The notes: generated by a model not told the origin, from the sequence alone. A stretch of DNA of 6,898 nucleotides from Spirochaetaceae bacterium (GCA_031269165.1 JAISZQ010000183.1:1-6898), one strand, 5' to 3'; counted from the first letter of the stretch, positions 1 to 6,453 are shown. Numbers and translations: made by a program.

Positions 1-29
1 TTTAAACGGCTGTTTGAAACGCCTTTAAA
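1..29. promoter_or_regulatory. Nested inverted repeats upstream of the glucosidase gene, possible operator
   Basis: TTTAAACGGC at 1-10 is mirrored by GCCTTTAAA at 21-29 with one base missing. Inside it lie AAAC-N4-GTTT (4-15) and GTTT-G-AAAC (12-20). TGAAACGCCTTTAA (16-29) partly resembles LacI-family operators, which often control sugar hydrolase genes. The region also precedes a T-rich stretch (33-39), so it could be the end of an upstream terminator. The window edge cuts off what lies before it. Operator function is inference. Confidence 0.3.
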
Positions 30-39
30 TAATTTTTTT

Positions 40-44
40 AGGAG
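40..44 (+). promoter_or_regulatory. Ribosome binding site of the GH3 gene
   Basis: AGGAG lies 7 nt before the ATG at 52, after an AT-rich run. This fixes the start of the glycoside hydrolase. The same style (AT-rich run, then AGGAGG) is seen before the partial gene at the right edge of the window. Confidence 0.85.
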
Positions 45-51
45 AATAACA

Positions 52-2109
52 ATGAAAGCAACAAAAGAATTTCGTTTGTCGTTTACGGAGGAGGCAAAAA
101 AAATTGTCTCCCAAATGTCGCTGGAGGAAAAAATTTACCTTATGAGCGGCAGGTCTTCTCTGGAGGATAATGCCGAAGCGTTTAACCATCCCAGTGCCGA
201 CAATCACTACAATGTCTATCCGTACCCCGCAGGGGGAAATGAAAGGCTTGGGGTGCCGGAGATGCGGTTTTGTGACGGGCCGCGGGGAGTTGTCTGTGAA
301 AAAAGCACGTGTTTTCCCGTTACTATGGCGCGGGGGGCCACCTTTGATCCTGAGTTGGAAGAGGAAATCGGGAAGGCAATCGGCCGGGAAATCCGCGCGT
401 ATGGCGGTAATTACTACGGAGGCGTTTGTATCAACCTTCCTTATAATCCCGGCTGGGGACGCAGTCAGGAAGTGTACGGCGAAGACGACTTTCATCTCAG
501 TACTATGGGCATCGGGCTCTTGAAAGGCATTCAGTATCAGAACGTCATTGCCTGTATCAAGCATTATGCCTTTAACAGCATGGAAAACGGCCGTTTTGTG
601 GTCAGCGTTACAGCGGACAAACGGACCGAGCGTGAAGTGTATCTGCGCCATTTTGAAGAATGCATCAAGGCCGGTGCCGCTTCGGTGATGAGTTCCTACA
701 ACAAATACCAGGGTGTCTATAACGGCATGAACACATATCTCTTGACCGATGTTCTCAAGAAGGAATGGGATTTTGACGGTTTTATCAGTTCCGATTTTAT
801 GTGGGGAACGAGGGACACAGTCAAGGCCGCCAATGCCGGTCTCGACATCGAAATGTGCGACACCAACTTCTATGGCAAAAAACTTGTTCAGGCGGTCAAG
901 GAAGGCAAAGTAAGCGAGGCGATTATCAATGACGCGGCCCTTCGCATCGTCCGTACCCTCCTTGCCTTTTCCAGGGCACCGGACCCGGAAGAATATCCCC
1001 GCAAGGTCATCGGGAGCCTGCCTCACATAGCGTTGGCAAAAAAGGCCGCCCGCAAGGCCATGACCCTGATTAAGAATGACCATAACGTGTTGCCCTTCGC
1101 CAAAGAAAAAACAAAAACCGTGGCGGTACTGGGGCTTCTGGGCAATGTGGAAAACATCGGCGATCACGGTTCAAGCCGCGTATTCCCCCACTATGTGGTA
1201 ACTCCAGTGGCCGGTGTCAGTAAACTTTTGCCAAACGCGGAAGTGATCTACTACGACGGGACGGATGTCGAAAAGGCGAAAAAGATCGCCCAAGAAGCCT
1301 GCGCGGTTATCATCGTTGCCGGATACAATCACGACGACGAAGGCGAATTTCTTTCCGCCTCCGCAGAATTTGACCGCGACATGGGCGGCGACCGGAAGGA
1401 ATCGCTGGGCCTTCACCAAAACGAGATCGAACTGATTAAGGCCGTTGCGCCTGAGAATCCGAACACGGCGGTAGTGCTTATCGGCGGCAACATGATCCTG
1501 ATCGACGAATGGAAAGATCGCGTCCCGGCTATCCTTATGGCGTATTACCCCGGTCAGGAAGGCGGGACGGTGATTGCCGAGACTCTTTTTGGCGATACCA
1601 ATCCGGGCGGCAAACTCCCCTTCGTCATTGTCAAGGAAGAACGCGATCTTCCCCAGGTAGACTGGACCGCCGAGGAACAGGGGTACGACTACTACCACGG
1701 TTTCCAGAAACTGGAAAAAGAAGGCATCGAGCCCTCGGTGCCCTACGGGTTTGGCCTTTCCTATACGAGTTTTGAATATTCTGATTTCTCTTTCGAGGTG
1801 AAGGGTGATACGGTCATCGCCACCGTTACGGTAAAAAATTCCGGCAAACGGGATGGCGATGAAGTGGTACAGTTCTATGTCGGGTTTTCCCAATCCAAGG
1901 TTGACCGGCCCGTTAAATCCCTCCGGGGGTTTAGGCGGATCACCCTCAAGGCAGGTGAGTCCAAGTCTGTGGAGATTTCTTGCCCTTTAAGCAAACTTGC
2001 CTGGTGGAACGAGAACCGGTGGGAGCTTGAAAAGATGACGTATGAAGGGTATGTCGGTTCCAGCAGTGCCGCAAAGGATCTCCTCAAAGGGAATTTTACG
2101 GTTGTCTAA
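52..2109 (+). CDS. Glycoside hydrolase family 3 (beta-glucosidase/beta-xylosidase type), cytoplasmic
   Basis: This 685-residue protein is a complete GH3 enzyme, a family of retaining exo-hydrolases that release single sugars from the non-reducing end of beta-linked oligosaccharides. The N-terminal barrel shows DGPRG (75-79), GRSQEVYGED (136-145), the substrate-binding KH pair K170-H171 with N175, and the nucleophile motif SSDF with D248 as likely nucleophile. The second domain begins near 325 and contains the expected GSSRV stretch. Its general acid/base is probably E432 in DDEGEF, with E430 as the alternative. PYGFGLSYT (564-572) leads into a fibronectin-III-like C-terminal domain (about 585-685) with the typical VVQFYV and RPVKSLRGF segments. 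There is no signal peptide, so it probably acts on imported disaccharides or short oligosaccharides. The start is set by the AGGAG at 40-44. Substrate cannot be told from sequence; glucoside or xyloside are equally plausible. It seems to be a separate transcription unit from the operon downstream. Confidence 0.95.
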   Translation: MKATKEFRLSFTEEAKKIVSQMSLEEKIYLMSGRSSLEDNAEAFNHPSADNHYNVYPYPAGGNERLGVPEMRFCDGPRGVVCEKSTCFPVTMARGATFDPELEEEIGKAIGREIRAYGGNYYGGVCINLPYNPGWGRSQEVYGEDDFHLSTMGIGLLKGIQYQNVIACIKHYAFNSMENGRFVVSVTADKRTEREVYLRHFEECIKAGAASVMSSYNKYQGVYNGMNTYLLTDVLKKEWDFDGFISSDFMWGTRDTVKAANAGLDIEMCDTNFYGKKLVQAVKEGKVSEAIINDAALRIVRTLLAFSRAPDPEEYPRKVIGSLPHIALAKKAARKAMTLIKNDHNVLPFAKEKTKTVAVLGLLGNVENIGDHGSSRVFPHYVVTPVAGVSKLLPNAEVIYYDGTDVEKAKKIAQEACAVIIVAGYNHDDEGEFLSASAEFDRDMGGDRKESLGLHQNEIELIKAVAPENPNTAVVLIGGNMILIDEWKDRVPAILMAYYPGQEGGTVIAETLFGDTNPGGKLPFVIVKEERDLPQVDWTAEEQGYDYYHGFQKLEKEGIEPSVPYGFGLSYTSFEYSDFSFEVKGDTVIATVTVKNSGKRDGDEVVQFYVGFSQSKVDRPVKSLRGFRRITLKAGESKSVEISCPLSKLAWWNENRWELEKMTYEGYVGSSSAAKDLLKGNFTVV

Positions 2110-2234
2110 GTTGAAGCTGGGGGCCATTCTTATATTCCGCATTTGTTCGAGCGGCTCGTGAGGTCGTGGTCACAAGGTTCCTGACGTTGCCCCACGGCCT
2201 TGCATAGAACCGCCGTTCGGGGTAAACTGGCGGT
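2110..2234 (+). other. Intergenic gap with a start-proximal inverted repeat
   Basis: No gene fits here. A small dyad, CGAG-CGG-CTCG (2148-2158), has no T-run after it, so it is a poor terminator. ACCGCC (2209-2214) and GGCGGT (2229-2234) form a perfect 6-bp inverted repeat with a 14-nt loop that ends directly at the ATG of the next gene and would hide the weak GGGG (2219-2222) in the loop. I see no convincing promoter; CTGACG (2181-2186) with CATAGA (2203-2208) is a poor match. Confidence 0.4.
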
Positions 2235-2729
2235 ATGGTAATAACTCCGTTTGACACGGCTTGCGTGATAATCATTCTGCTCGTGGCGATACGCGCCTCG
2301 CTACGCGGCCTCGTTGCGGAAGTGGCGGGGACAGCTTCCGTTGTTTTTGGGCTGTTGCTGTCGGCGCTGTTCTTCGACGAGGGGGCCGCGTTCATTCGGG
2401 AGCGCGGCTTCGTCACGATGGCGGTTGTCCCGGAAATGATCGCGTTTGCCGCCATCTTCATCATCGTGTTTGTCGCGGTCAAATTGATCGAGGGCGTCTT
2501 AAAAGACATTGTGCGGCGGATTTCGCTCTCCGCCATCGACCACCTTTTGGGATTTTTTTTCGGTATCGCCGAGGCCCTCGTGATCATCATGGTGATTATG
2601 ATTATCATCAATGTGCAGCCGCTTTTTGACAAAAACGCCGTGCTGGACGGCAGTATTTTTGCGCGGTTCTTGATGCCGAATGCCGAGGCGTTGCGGCGGG
2701 GGCTCTTGGAAACCAATCTCAATGTTTGA
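2235..2729 (+). CDS. CvpA family membrane protein
   Basis: A 164-residue, very hydrophobic protein with four predicted membrane helices: about 5-20, 28-47, 62-87 and 103-128. It matches the CvpA family (named from colicin V production in E. coli) in length, helix number and two conserved segments: R20 to G25 (RASLRG) just after helix 1, and DHLLGFFFG (102-110) entering helix 4. The exact function of the family is not settled; it is linked to envelope homeostasis and stress tolerance in several bacteria. An in-frame stop at 2223-2225 makes the ATG at 2235 the first usable start, although its ribosome binding site is poor (GGGG, 12 nt upstream). A T8 run (2553-2560) encodes F107-F109. It overlaps the next gene by 8 nt, so it heads the operon with the clamp-loader and kinase genes. 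Confidence 0.85.
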   Translation: MVITPFDTACVIIILLVAIRASLRGLVAEVAGTASVVFGLLLSALFFDEGAAFIRERGFVTMAVVPEMIAFAAIFIIVFVAVKLIEGVLKDIVRRISLSAIDHLLGFFFGIAEALVIIMVIMIIINVQPLFDKNAVLDGSIFARFLMPNAEALRRGLLETNLNV

Positions 2730-4071
2730 GAACATCATCGCGCAGGATGCGGCGGCGCAGATCGCGTTCGACATAGAGCGGCGGGAAATTCCCCCGTCGA
2801 TCCTGCTTCAGGGGCCGCCTTTGTCGGGCAAGGGGGCTACGGCACTGGAGGCGGCGCGGGTGTTTTCCTGCATCACCGAGGACGCCCCGTGGGGATGCGG
2901 GTGCGAACACTGCGCGCATCACCGGCTGTTATCCCATCCCGACCTTCTGGTGACCGGACGGCGGCCCTTTCTGCCTGAGATACACGCCGCGAAGGAGGCT
3001 TTTTTTCGGGAAGCCCTGCCCGCGACCAAGATGCTTTTTGTTCGTGCGGTGAAGAAGCTCCTCCTCCGGTTTTCGGCGGTGCTGGCGGAGGGTGATACCC
3101 GGTTATCCAAGATAAACGGCCCGCTTGAAGCCATTAACGGCGATCTGGAAGAATGGGCGGCGCGGGCACTGGAAACAGAAAAAAGCGAAAAAGAGGCCGA
3201 ATCATTCCTCAAGCTGACCGACGCGATCATCAAAAACGCGGTGAAGCTGGATGCGGACGGCATCGCGGACACGATTCCTGTTTCGCACATCCGGGCGGCC
3301 TCGTACTGGCTGCACACCGCTCCAGCCGGGAACAAAAAAGTGCTCGTCATCGAAAATGCGGAAATGATGCTGGATGCCGCGCGGAATTCCCTCTTAAAAA
3401 CACTTGAGGAACCGCCCAAAGACGCGGTTATCATTTTGACCAGCGCCCATCCCAAGATATTGCTCGCCACGATTCTTTCCCGGGTGCGGCCCTATTCTTT
3501 TGTCCAGCGGAACGCGGAACATGAGGCGGATGTCCTTCGCCGGGTGTTCCGCGAAAAGACGGTCCCGGCGAGTACGAGTTCGTCCCTTTCCGATTATTTT
3601 GAACGGTGTTCCGGCGTTTCCAAAACAAGCATTGAGGCAAGCGCGGCGTTGTGGGTCGCGTCCGCTGCCGCCGCCGCCGTTCTCACGTTGAAAAAAACAC
3701 ATGGCGTTTCGCCGCGCGAACTGCCGCCTGAGCTGGTCGCGCTCGGTAAACACGCCGCGCCCATCGCCGAAAAAGCGGAATACGGGCGGCCCAACACGAA
3801 TTTGAAAACCCTTCTCGAAACCATCATGGAAAAAACGGCGGCCTTTGCCGAACGGGAAACCTTTACCCGCTTCTTGGAGGAGACGCTCTCTGTTATCCGG
3901 GGCGCGCTCTTCACCCAAGAGATTACACCGCTGACCATCCATTACACGGAAACGGGGAGGGCGCACGTCCGGGCGGCGCACATCGCCGTTGAGACCTACA
4001 ATCAGGGAAAGACGCTCGCCCTTGAACGGCTGTTTCTTTCCCTTGCCGACAGTTTTTCCCGATTGGGATAA
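2722..4071 (+). CDS. holB: DNA polymerase III delta-prime-like clamp-loader subunit
   Basis: A 449-residue AAA+ protein of the clamp-loader type, acting in loading the sliding clamp at the replication fork. It begins MFENIIAQDAAA and has a degenerate Walker A, GPPLSGKG (31-38), with glycine in place of the usual Thr/Ser. Cysteines C50, C59, C61 and C64 form a zinc module, spaced one residue tighter than the usual C-x8-C-x2-C-x2-C. A Walker B-like segment VLVIENAEMM (207-216), SLLKTLEEPP (223-232) and the sensor-1/arginine region ILSRVRPY (251-258) follow; the last replaces the usual SRC. The altered ATP site is normal for delta-prime, which does not hydrolyse ATP. A charged, helical insertion at about 80-185 separates the zinc module from the rest, and the protein is longer than the common size of about 330 residues. 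I chose the ATG at 2722 over the in-frame one at 2680, because it overlaps the end of the CvpA gene (ATGTTTGA) and starts at the first conserved block. A DnaX-like label is possible but less likely. Confidence 0.8.
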   Translation: MFENIIAQDAAAQIAFDIERREIPPSILLQGPPLSGKGATALEAARVFSCITEDAPWGCGCEHCAHHRLLSHPDLLVTGRRPFLPEIHAAKEAFFREALPATKMLFVRAVKKLLLRFSAVLAEGDTRLSKINGPLEAINGDLEEWAARALETEKSEKEAESFLKLTDAIIKNAVKLDADGIADTIPVSHIRAASYWLHTAPAGNKKVLVIENAEMMLDAARNSLLKTLEEPPKDAVIILTSAHPKILLATILSRVRPYSFVQRNAEHEADVLRRVFREKTVPASTSSSLSDYFERCSGVSKTSIEASAALWVASAAAAAVLTLKKTHGVSPRELPPELVALGKHAAPIAEKAEYGRPNTNLKTLLETIMEKTAAFAERETFTRFLEETLSVIRGALFTQEITPLTIHYTETGRAHVRAAHIAVETYNQGKTLALERLFLSLADSFSRLG

Positions 4072-4076
4072 GGGGA
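4071..4076 (+). promoter_or_regulatory. Ribosome binding site of the histidine kinase gene
   Basis: AGGGGA begins on the last base of the preceding stop codon and sits 4 nt before the ATG at 4081. This supports that start and translation from the same message as the upstream gene. Confidence 0.6.
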
Positions 4077-4080
4077 CGGT

Positions 4081-5298
4081 ATGAGGCAGTTTTTAAGCCG
4101 CGCGTTGCGGAAATTCGACAAGCTGACCAAGGAGCAACTCGAATCACTCCTTGTTTCCACGTCAGACGAAGTGACCCGGCTGGAAACCGCCCTTGATTCC
4201 ATCAACTCAGGCATTCTCGTCTGTACCAAACGGCACCGGCTCTCGCTGGTCAACCGGAGCGCGGAACGTTTTTTGCATATCGGCGATTACGAAAACACAT
4301 CCCACACCGTCTGGCAGGTCGTCCAAGACAAGGAAATCGCGGCCTTTCTGCAAACGGTGTTGCAAAACGGCGACCGCGTGGAAGACAAGGAGTTCAACGT
4401 TGAAAAAAACGGCCTCGTCCGCCGTCTTTCCATCAGCGTCCTCCCCCTTGTTGAGGAACGCCGCGTAACCGGCTCCCTTGTGCTGATCGACGATGTAACC
4501 GAACGCCGCGAACGGGAAGCCCTGATGCGCCGCATCGAAAACTTAGCCTCGCTCACCACGCTTGCCGCAGGGGTCGCCCACGAGATCAAAAACCCGCTGG
4601 GCTCGATCTCTATCCACATCCAGCTCATCAAAAAGGTGATCGCCCGCGGTCTGAAGCTCTGCCTCGAAACACACCGCGACAATGCGGAATTCCCCGAACC
4701 GCGCCTCGGCTATGACTCGCTTGAAAAATACTTAAACGTGGTTACCGACGAGATCGACCGCCTGAACCGCATCGTCGTTGACTTTCTGTACACCGTGCGC
4801 CCGATGAAACTGGAGCCCAAACTGGGAAACATCACCGTGTTGCTTGCCGAGTTGCTTGATTTTTATCACTTCGAACTGGAAGCGGCGCATATCAAGACCG
4901 AAACCATCTTTTCCGAAGACACGCCGCCCCTCCTCTACGACGAGCGCGCGATGAAACAGGCCTTCCTCAACCTTCTCAAAAACGCGAAAGAGGCGATGGA
5001 CGGCGGCGGCATCCTCACCGTAACGACCGGCCTTTCCGATGACCGGGCACTGATCAGTATTCAGGATACCGGTTGCGGGATCGCCGAAGACCACTTGGAA
5101 AAAGTCTTCGAGCCCTACTGGACCACCAAACCCAACGGCTCGGGTCTCGGCCTTCTCCTCGTCTTCAAAATCATCCGCGAACACGGAGGCGACATCTCCG
5201 TCCATTCCCGCCCCGGAATCGGCGCCCGCTTCGACATCACCCTGCCCCTCCCCCAAAAAGAACGCCCTCGCTTGATCTTCAAAGGCGGCCCTTGGTAG
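4081..5298 (+). CDS. Soluble PAS-domain sensor histidine kinase, NtrB/AtoS type
   Basis: A 405-residue sensor kinase of a two-component system. After a charged helical start (1-35), a PAS domain covers about 30-140 (TALDSINSGILVC through LVLIDDVTERRERE). The dimerisation and phosphoacceptor helix carries H167 in AAGVAHEIKNPLGS, the form typical of NtrB/AtoS kinases that drive sigma-54 activators. The ATPase domain has the N box with N301 (LLKNAKEAM), G1 box DTGCGI (329-334), F box VFEPYWTTK (342-350) and G2 box GSGLGL (353-358). All catalytic motifs are intact. There is no membrane helix or signal peptide, so it reads a signal inside the cell, presumably through the PAS domain. It lies 9 nt after the clamp-loader gene and probably shares its transcript. 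A partner response regulator normally lies beside such kinases, but none is visible downstream in this window. The signal sensed is unknown. Confidence 0.93.
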   Translation: MRQFLSRALRKFDKLTKEQLESLLVSTSDEVTRLETALDSINSGILVCTKRHRLSLVNRSAERFLHIGDYENTSHTVWQVVQDKEIAAFLQTVLQNGDRVEDKEFNVEKNGLVRRLSISVLPLVEERRVTGSLVLIDDVTERREREALMRRIENLASLTTLAAGVAHEIKNPLGSISIHIQLIKKVIARGLKLCLETHRDNAEFPEPRLGYDSLEKYLNVVTDEIDRLNRIVVDFLYTVRPMKLEPKLGNITVLLAELLDFYHFELEAAHIKTETIFSEDTPPLLYDERAMKQAFLNLLKNAKEAMDGGGILTVTTGLSDDRALISIQDTGCGIAEDHLEKVFEPYWTTKPNGSGLGLLLVFKIIREHGGDISVHSRPGIGARFDITLPLPQKERPRLIFKGGPW

Positions 5299-5310
5299 AG
5301 AATCGCGCTG

Positions 5311-5578
5311 TTTGGTAAGGTAACGGGTCGATGGACTGGATGAATCTTGGGTGTTATTTGATAAGATAACGGGTCGATGGGTCGGGGGAATCTTTGGTGC
5401 CATTTGATAAGATAGCGTATCGATATGCCGATGAACAACACCGCACAGCACGCTTTTTGGACGGGTACTGTTTAGAGAGCGTATCAATGTGCCGTTATCT
5501 TTTGTCTTTCTTATAAGATAGCGTATCGATATGCCAGGTGAACTTTGGTGCCATTTGATAAGATAACGGGTCGATGGG
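5311..5578. repeat. 46-bp tandem repeat array with two alternating sub-types
   Basis: Units begin with a TTTGATAAGATA-type block. Type A continues ACGGGTCGATGG (starts 5311, 5357 and 5554; the last two are identical over 25 bp). Type B continues GCGTATCGATATGCC (starts 5403 and about 5509), and a diverged partial copy ends GCGTATCAATGTGCC (5479-5493). Spacing is 46 bp for the first steps and 45 bp for the last. The intervening stretches are also alike (for example CTTTGGTGCCA), so the whole unit is repeated. Type B contains a near-palindrome, GCGTATCGATATGC. The array begins 13 bp after the kinase stop codon. Confidence 0.85.
5438..5480. repeat. Isolated copy of the core block inside the 46-bp array
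   Basis: ACACCGCACAGCACGC followed by TTTTTGGACGGGTACTG and TTTAGAGAGC matches the core block that recurs in the 87-bp array further on. It interrupts the 46-bp array and then runs directly into a GCGTATC half-unit, so the two repeat families are interleaved here. Confidence 0.7.
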
Positions 5579-5689
5579 CCGGTAGCACACCGCCTACAGG
5601 CGGCTGTACCGCCTAAAGGCAAGCATAACGTCTTTCAGGCAATAATCATTTACGGCGGCAATGCCGCCTGTAGGCGGTGTGCTACCGGC
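5578..5689. repeat. 112-bp element with perfect 27-bp terminal inverted repeats
   Basis: The left arm (5578-5604) and right arm (5663-5689) are exact reverse complements over 27 bp, with a 58-nt centre. Each arm also folds on itself (CCGCC-TACA-GGCGG in the left). Further hairpins are possible: GGCGG-CTGTA-CCGCC (5599-5613) and GGCGGC-AAT-GCCGCC (5654-5668). The element lies exactly between the 46-bp and 87-bp arrays. It holds no gene and has the form of a small non-autonomous mobile or REP-doublet element. No clear target-site duplication was found. In RNA it could form a long stem and might protect or end the kinase message. Confidence 0.8.
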
Positions 5690-5708
5690 TGGAACGACAA
5701 TACCGAAT

Positions 5709-6085
5709 AGCACGCCTCTTGGAGCGGGTACTGTTTAGGAAGCGGCAACCAACGGGGGTAGCCGCACGAAGGAGCGAGATCGGTAACACCACACAGCACG
5801 CCTCTTGGGGACGGGTAGTGGTTTGAGAGCGGCAACCAACGGGGGTAGCCACACGAAGGAGCGAGATCGGTAACACCACACAGCACGCCTCTTGGGGACG
5901 GGTAGTGGTTTGAGAGTGGCAATCGGGGGGGGTAACAACACGAAGCAGCAAGATCAGTAACACCACACAGCACGCCTCTTGGGGACGGGTAGTATTTTGA
6001 GAGCGGCAACCAACGGGGGTAGCCGCACGAAGTAGCAAGATCAGCCACACCAAACAGCACGCCTCTGGGCGGGTACTGCGTAGCG
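5709..6085. repeat. 87-bp tandem repeat array
   Basis: Units start with AGCACGCCTCT at 5709, 5795, 5882 and 5969, plus a truncated fifth at 6056. Periods are 86, 87, 87 and 87 bp. Each unit holds the core block (AGCACGCCTCTTGGGGACGG onward), then an imperfect hairpin, then a stretch of the form CACGAAGNAGCRAGATCRG and AACACCACAC. The hairpin GCGGCAACC-AACGGG-GGTAGCCGC has one A-A mismatch in units 1 (5742-5765) and 4 (6003-6026), an extra mismatch in unit 2 (5829-5852), and is degraded in unit 3. The period is divisible by three, so long open frames on the minus strand cross the array; I take these to be a by-product. Confidence 0.9.
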
Positions 6086-6121
6086 GGCGGGTGCCGTCAT
6101 TGCGGGGCGCGAGCGGCACCA

Positions 6122-6217
6122 CGTCATTGCGAACCCGCTGCAACATAGTTGCCGTGGGTGAAGCAATCCAGAAGGGGCGTCTCCCTAGCGGATTGCTTCT
6201 CTTCGCTCGCAATGACG
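6122..6217. repeat. GTCATTGCGA palindromic repeat element, copy 1
   Basis: CGTCATTGCGA (6122-6132) and TCGCAATGACG (6207-6217) are exact 11-bp terminal inverted repeats. An inner pair, GAAGCAATCC (6160-6169) and GGATTGCTTC (6190-6199), is also exact. This is the widespread bacterial intergenic palindrome GTCATTGCGAG...GAAGCAATCC. A further left end, CGTCATTGCG, lies just upstream at 6095-6104 inside a GTGCCG/CGGCAC dyad (6091-6119). Confidence 0.85.
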
Positions 6218-6224
6218 GACGGGG

Positions 6225-6272
6225 ACACCAAACAGCACGCTTCTTGGGACGGGTAGTGTTTGGTAGTGGCAA
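6225..6272. repeat. Core block copy between the two palindromic elements
   Basis: ACACCAAACAGCACGC followed by TTCTTGGGACGGGTAGTG and TTTGGTAGTGGCAA is another copy of the core block of the 87-bp array. A shortened relative, CGGCACGCCTCTGGG, follows from 6297 with 64-bp spacing instead of 87. Confidence 0.7.
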
Positions 6273-6336
6273 TCGGTGGGGGAGAGCAACGCCACACGGC
6301 ACGCCTCTGGGCGGGTAGTGTGTAGCGGGCGGGTGC

Positions 6337-6449
6337 CGTCATTGCGAGGGCGCAGCCCAAAGCAATCCAGACGGGATAGCGGGCAAACGCTTCGCGTTGC
6401 CTTCTGGATTGCTTCGCCCGCTCTCACGAGCGGCTCGCTCGCAATGACG
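6337..6449. repeat. GTCATTGCGAG palindromic repeat element, copy 2
   Basis: CGTCATTGCGAG (6337-6348) and CTCGCAATGACG (6438-6449) are exact 12-bp terminal inverted repeats. The inner arms AAGCAATCCAGA (6360-6371) and TCTGGATTGCTT (6403-6414) are also exact, and the centre folds further: GGC and AACGC pair with GCGTT and GCC around TTC (6382-6401). It is the more complete of the two copies. Same family as the element at 6122-6217. Confidence 0.85.
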
Positions 6450-6453
6450 GACG

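Larger units (their letters stand above)
6061..6346. repeat. Pair of 44-bp direct repeats, 242 bp apart
   Basis: Positions 6061-6104 and 6303-6346 agree at 42 of 44 bases, differing at two (C/G and C/T). Each copy joins the end of a core block (GCCTCTGGGCGGGTA) to TAGCGGGCGGGTGCCG and the start of a GTCATTGCG element. The block and the palindromic element therefore appear to have been copied together as a unit of about 242 bp. Confidence 0.75.

Noticed and set aside
25..1167. Minus-strand open frame of 380 codons opposite the GH3 gene
   Set aside because: It lies wholly against a clear GH3 gene with all its motifs in the plus strand; shadow of codon bias.
2680..2721. Earlier ATG at 2680 for the clamp-loader gene
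   Set aside because: It would add 14 residues unlike the family and overlap the CvpA gene by 50 nt. The ATG at 2722 starts at the conserved FENIIAQ block and fits translational coupling.
2096..2722. Minus-strand open frame opposite the CvpA gene
   Set aside because: Low-complexity Ser/Thr/Ile-rich translation against a well-matched four-helix CvpA protein.
5311..5578. CRISPR array (25-bp repeats with about 21-bp spacers)
   Set aside because: The intervening stretches are similar to each other, the repeats exist in two versions, spacing varies and no cas gene is present. It is an ordinary tandem repeat.
4732..5622. Minus-strand open frame of 296 codons running from the kinase into the repeat array
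   Set aside because: Half of it mirrors the kinase ATPase domain and the rest is translated tandem repeat; no start signal or family.
5578..5689. Rho-independent terminator for the kinase operon
   Set aside because: The stem is long and strong but the right arm is followed by TGGAACGAC, not by a T-run, and the 58-nt loop is too large for a standard terminator.
5650..6302. Minus-strand open frames of 136 and 206 codons with a 29-residue repeat across the 87-bp array
   Set aside because: More than one minus frame is open at once because the period is divisible by three and the unit lacks stops in those frames. No ribosome binding site, no domain, and the composition (Pro, Arg, Cys rich) follows the DNA repeat.
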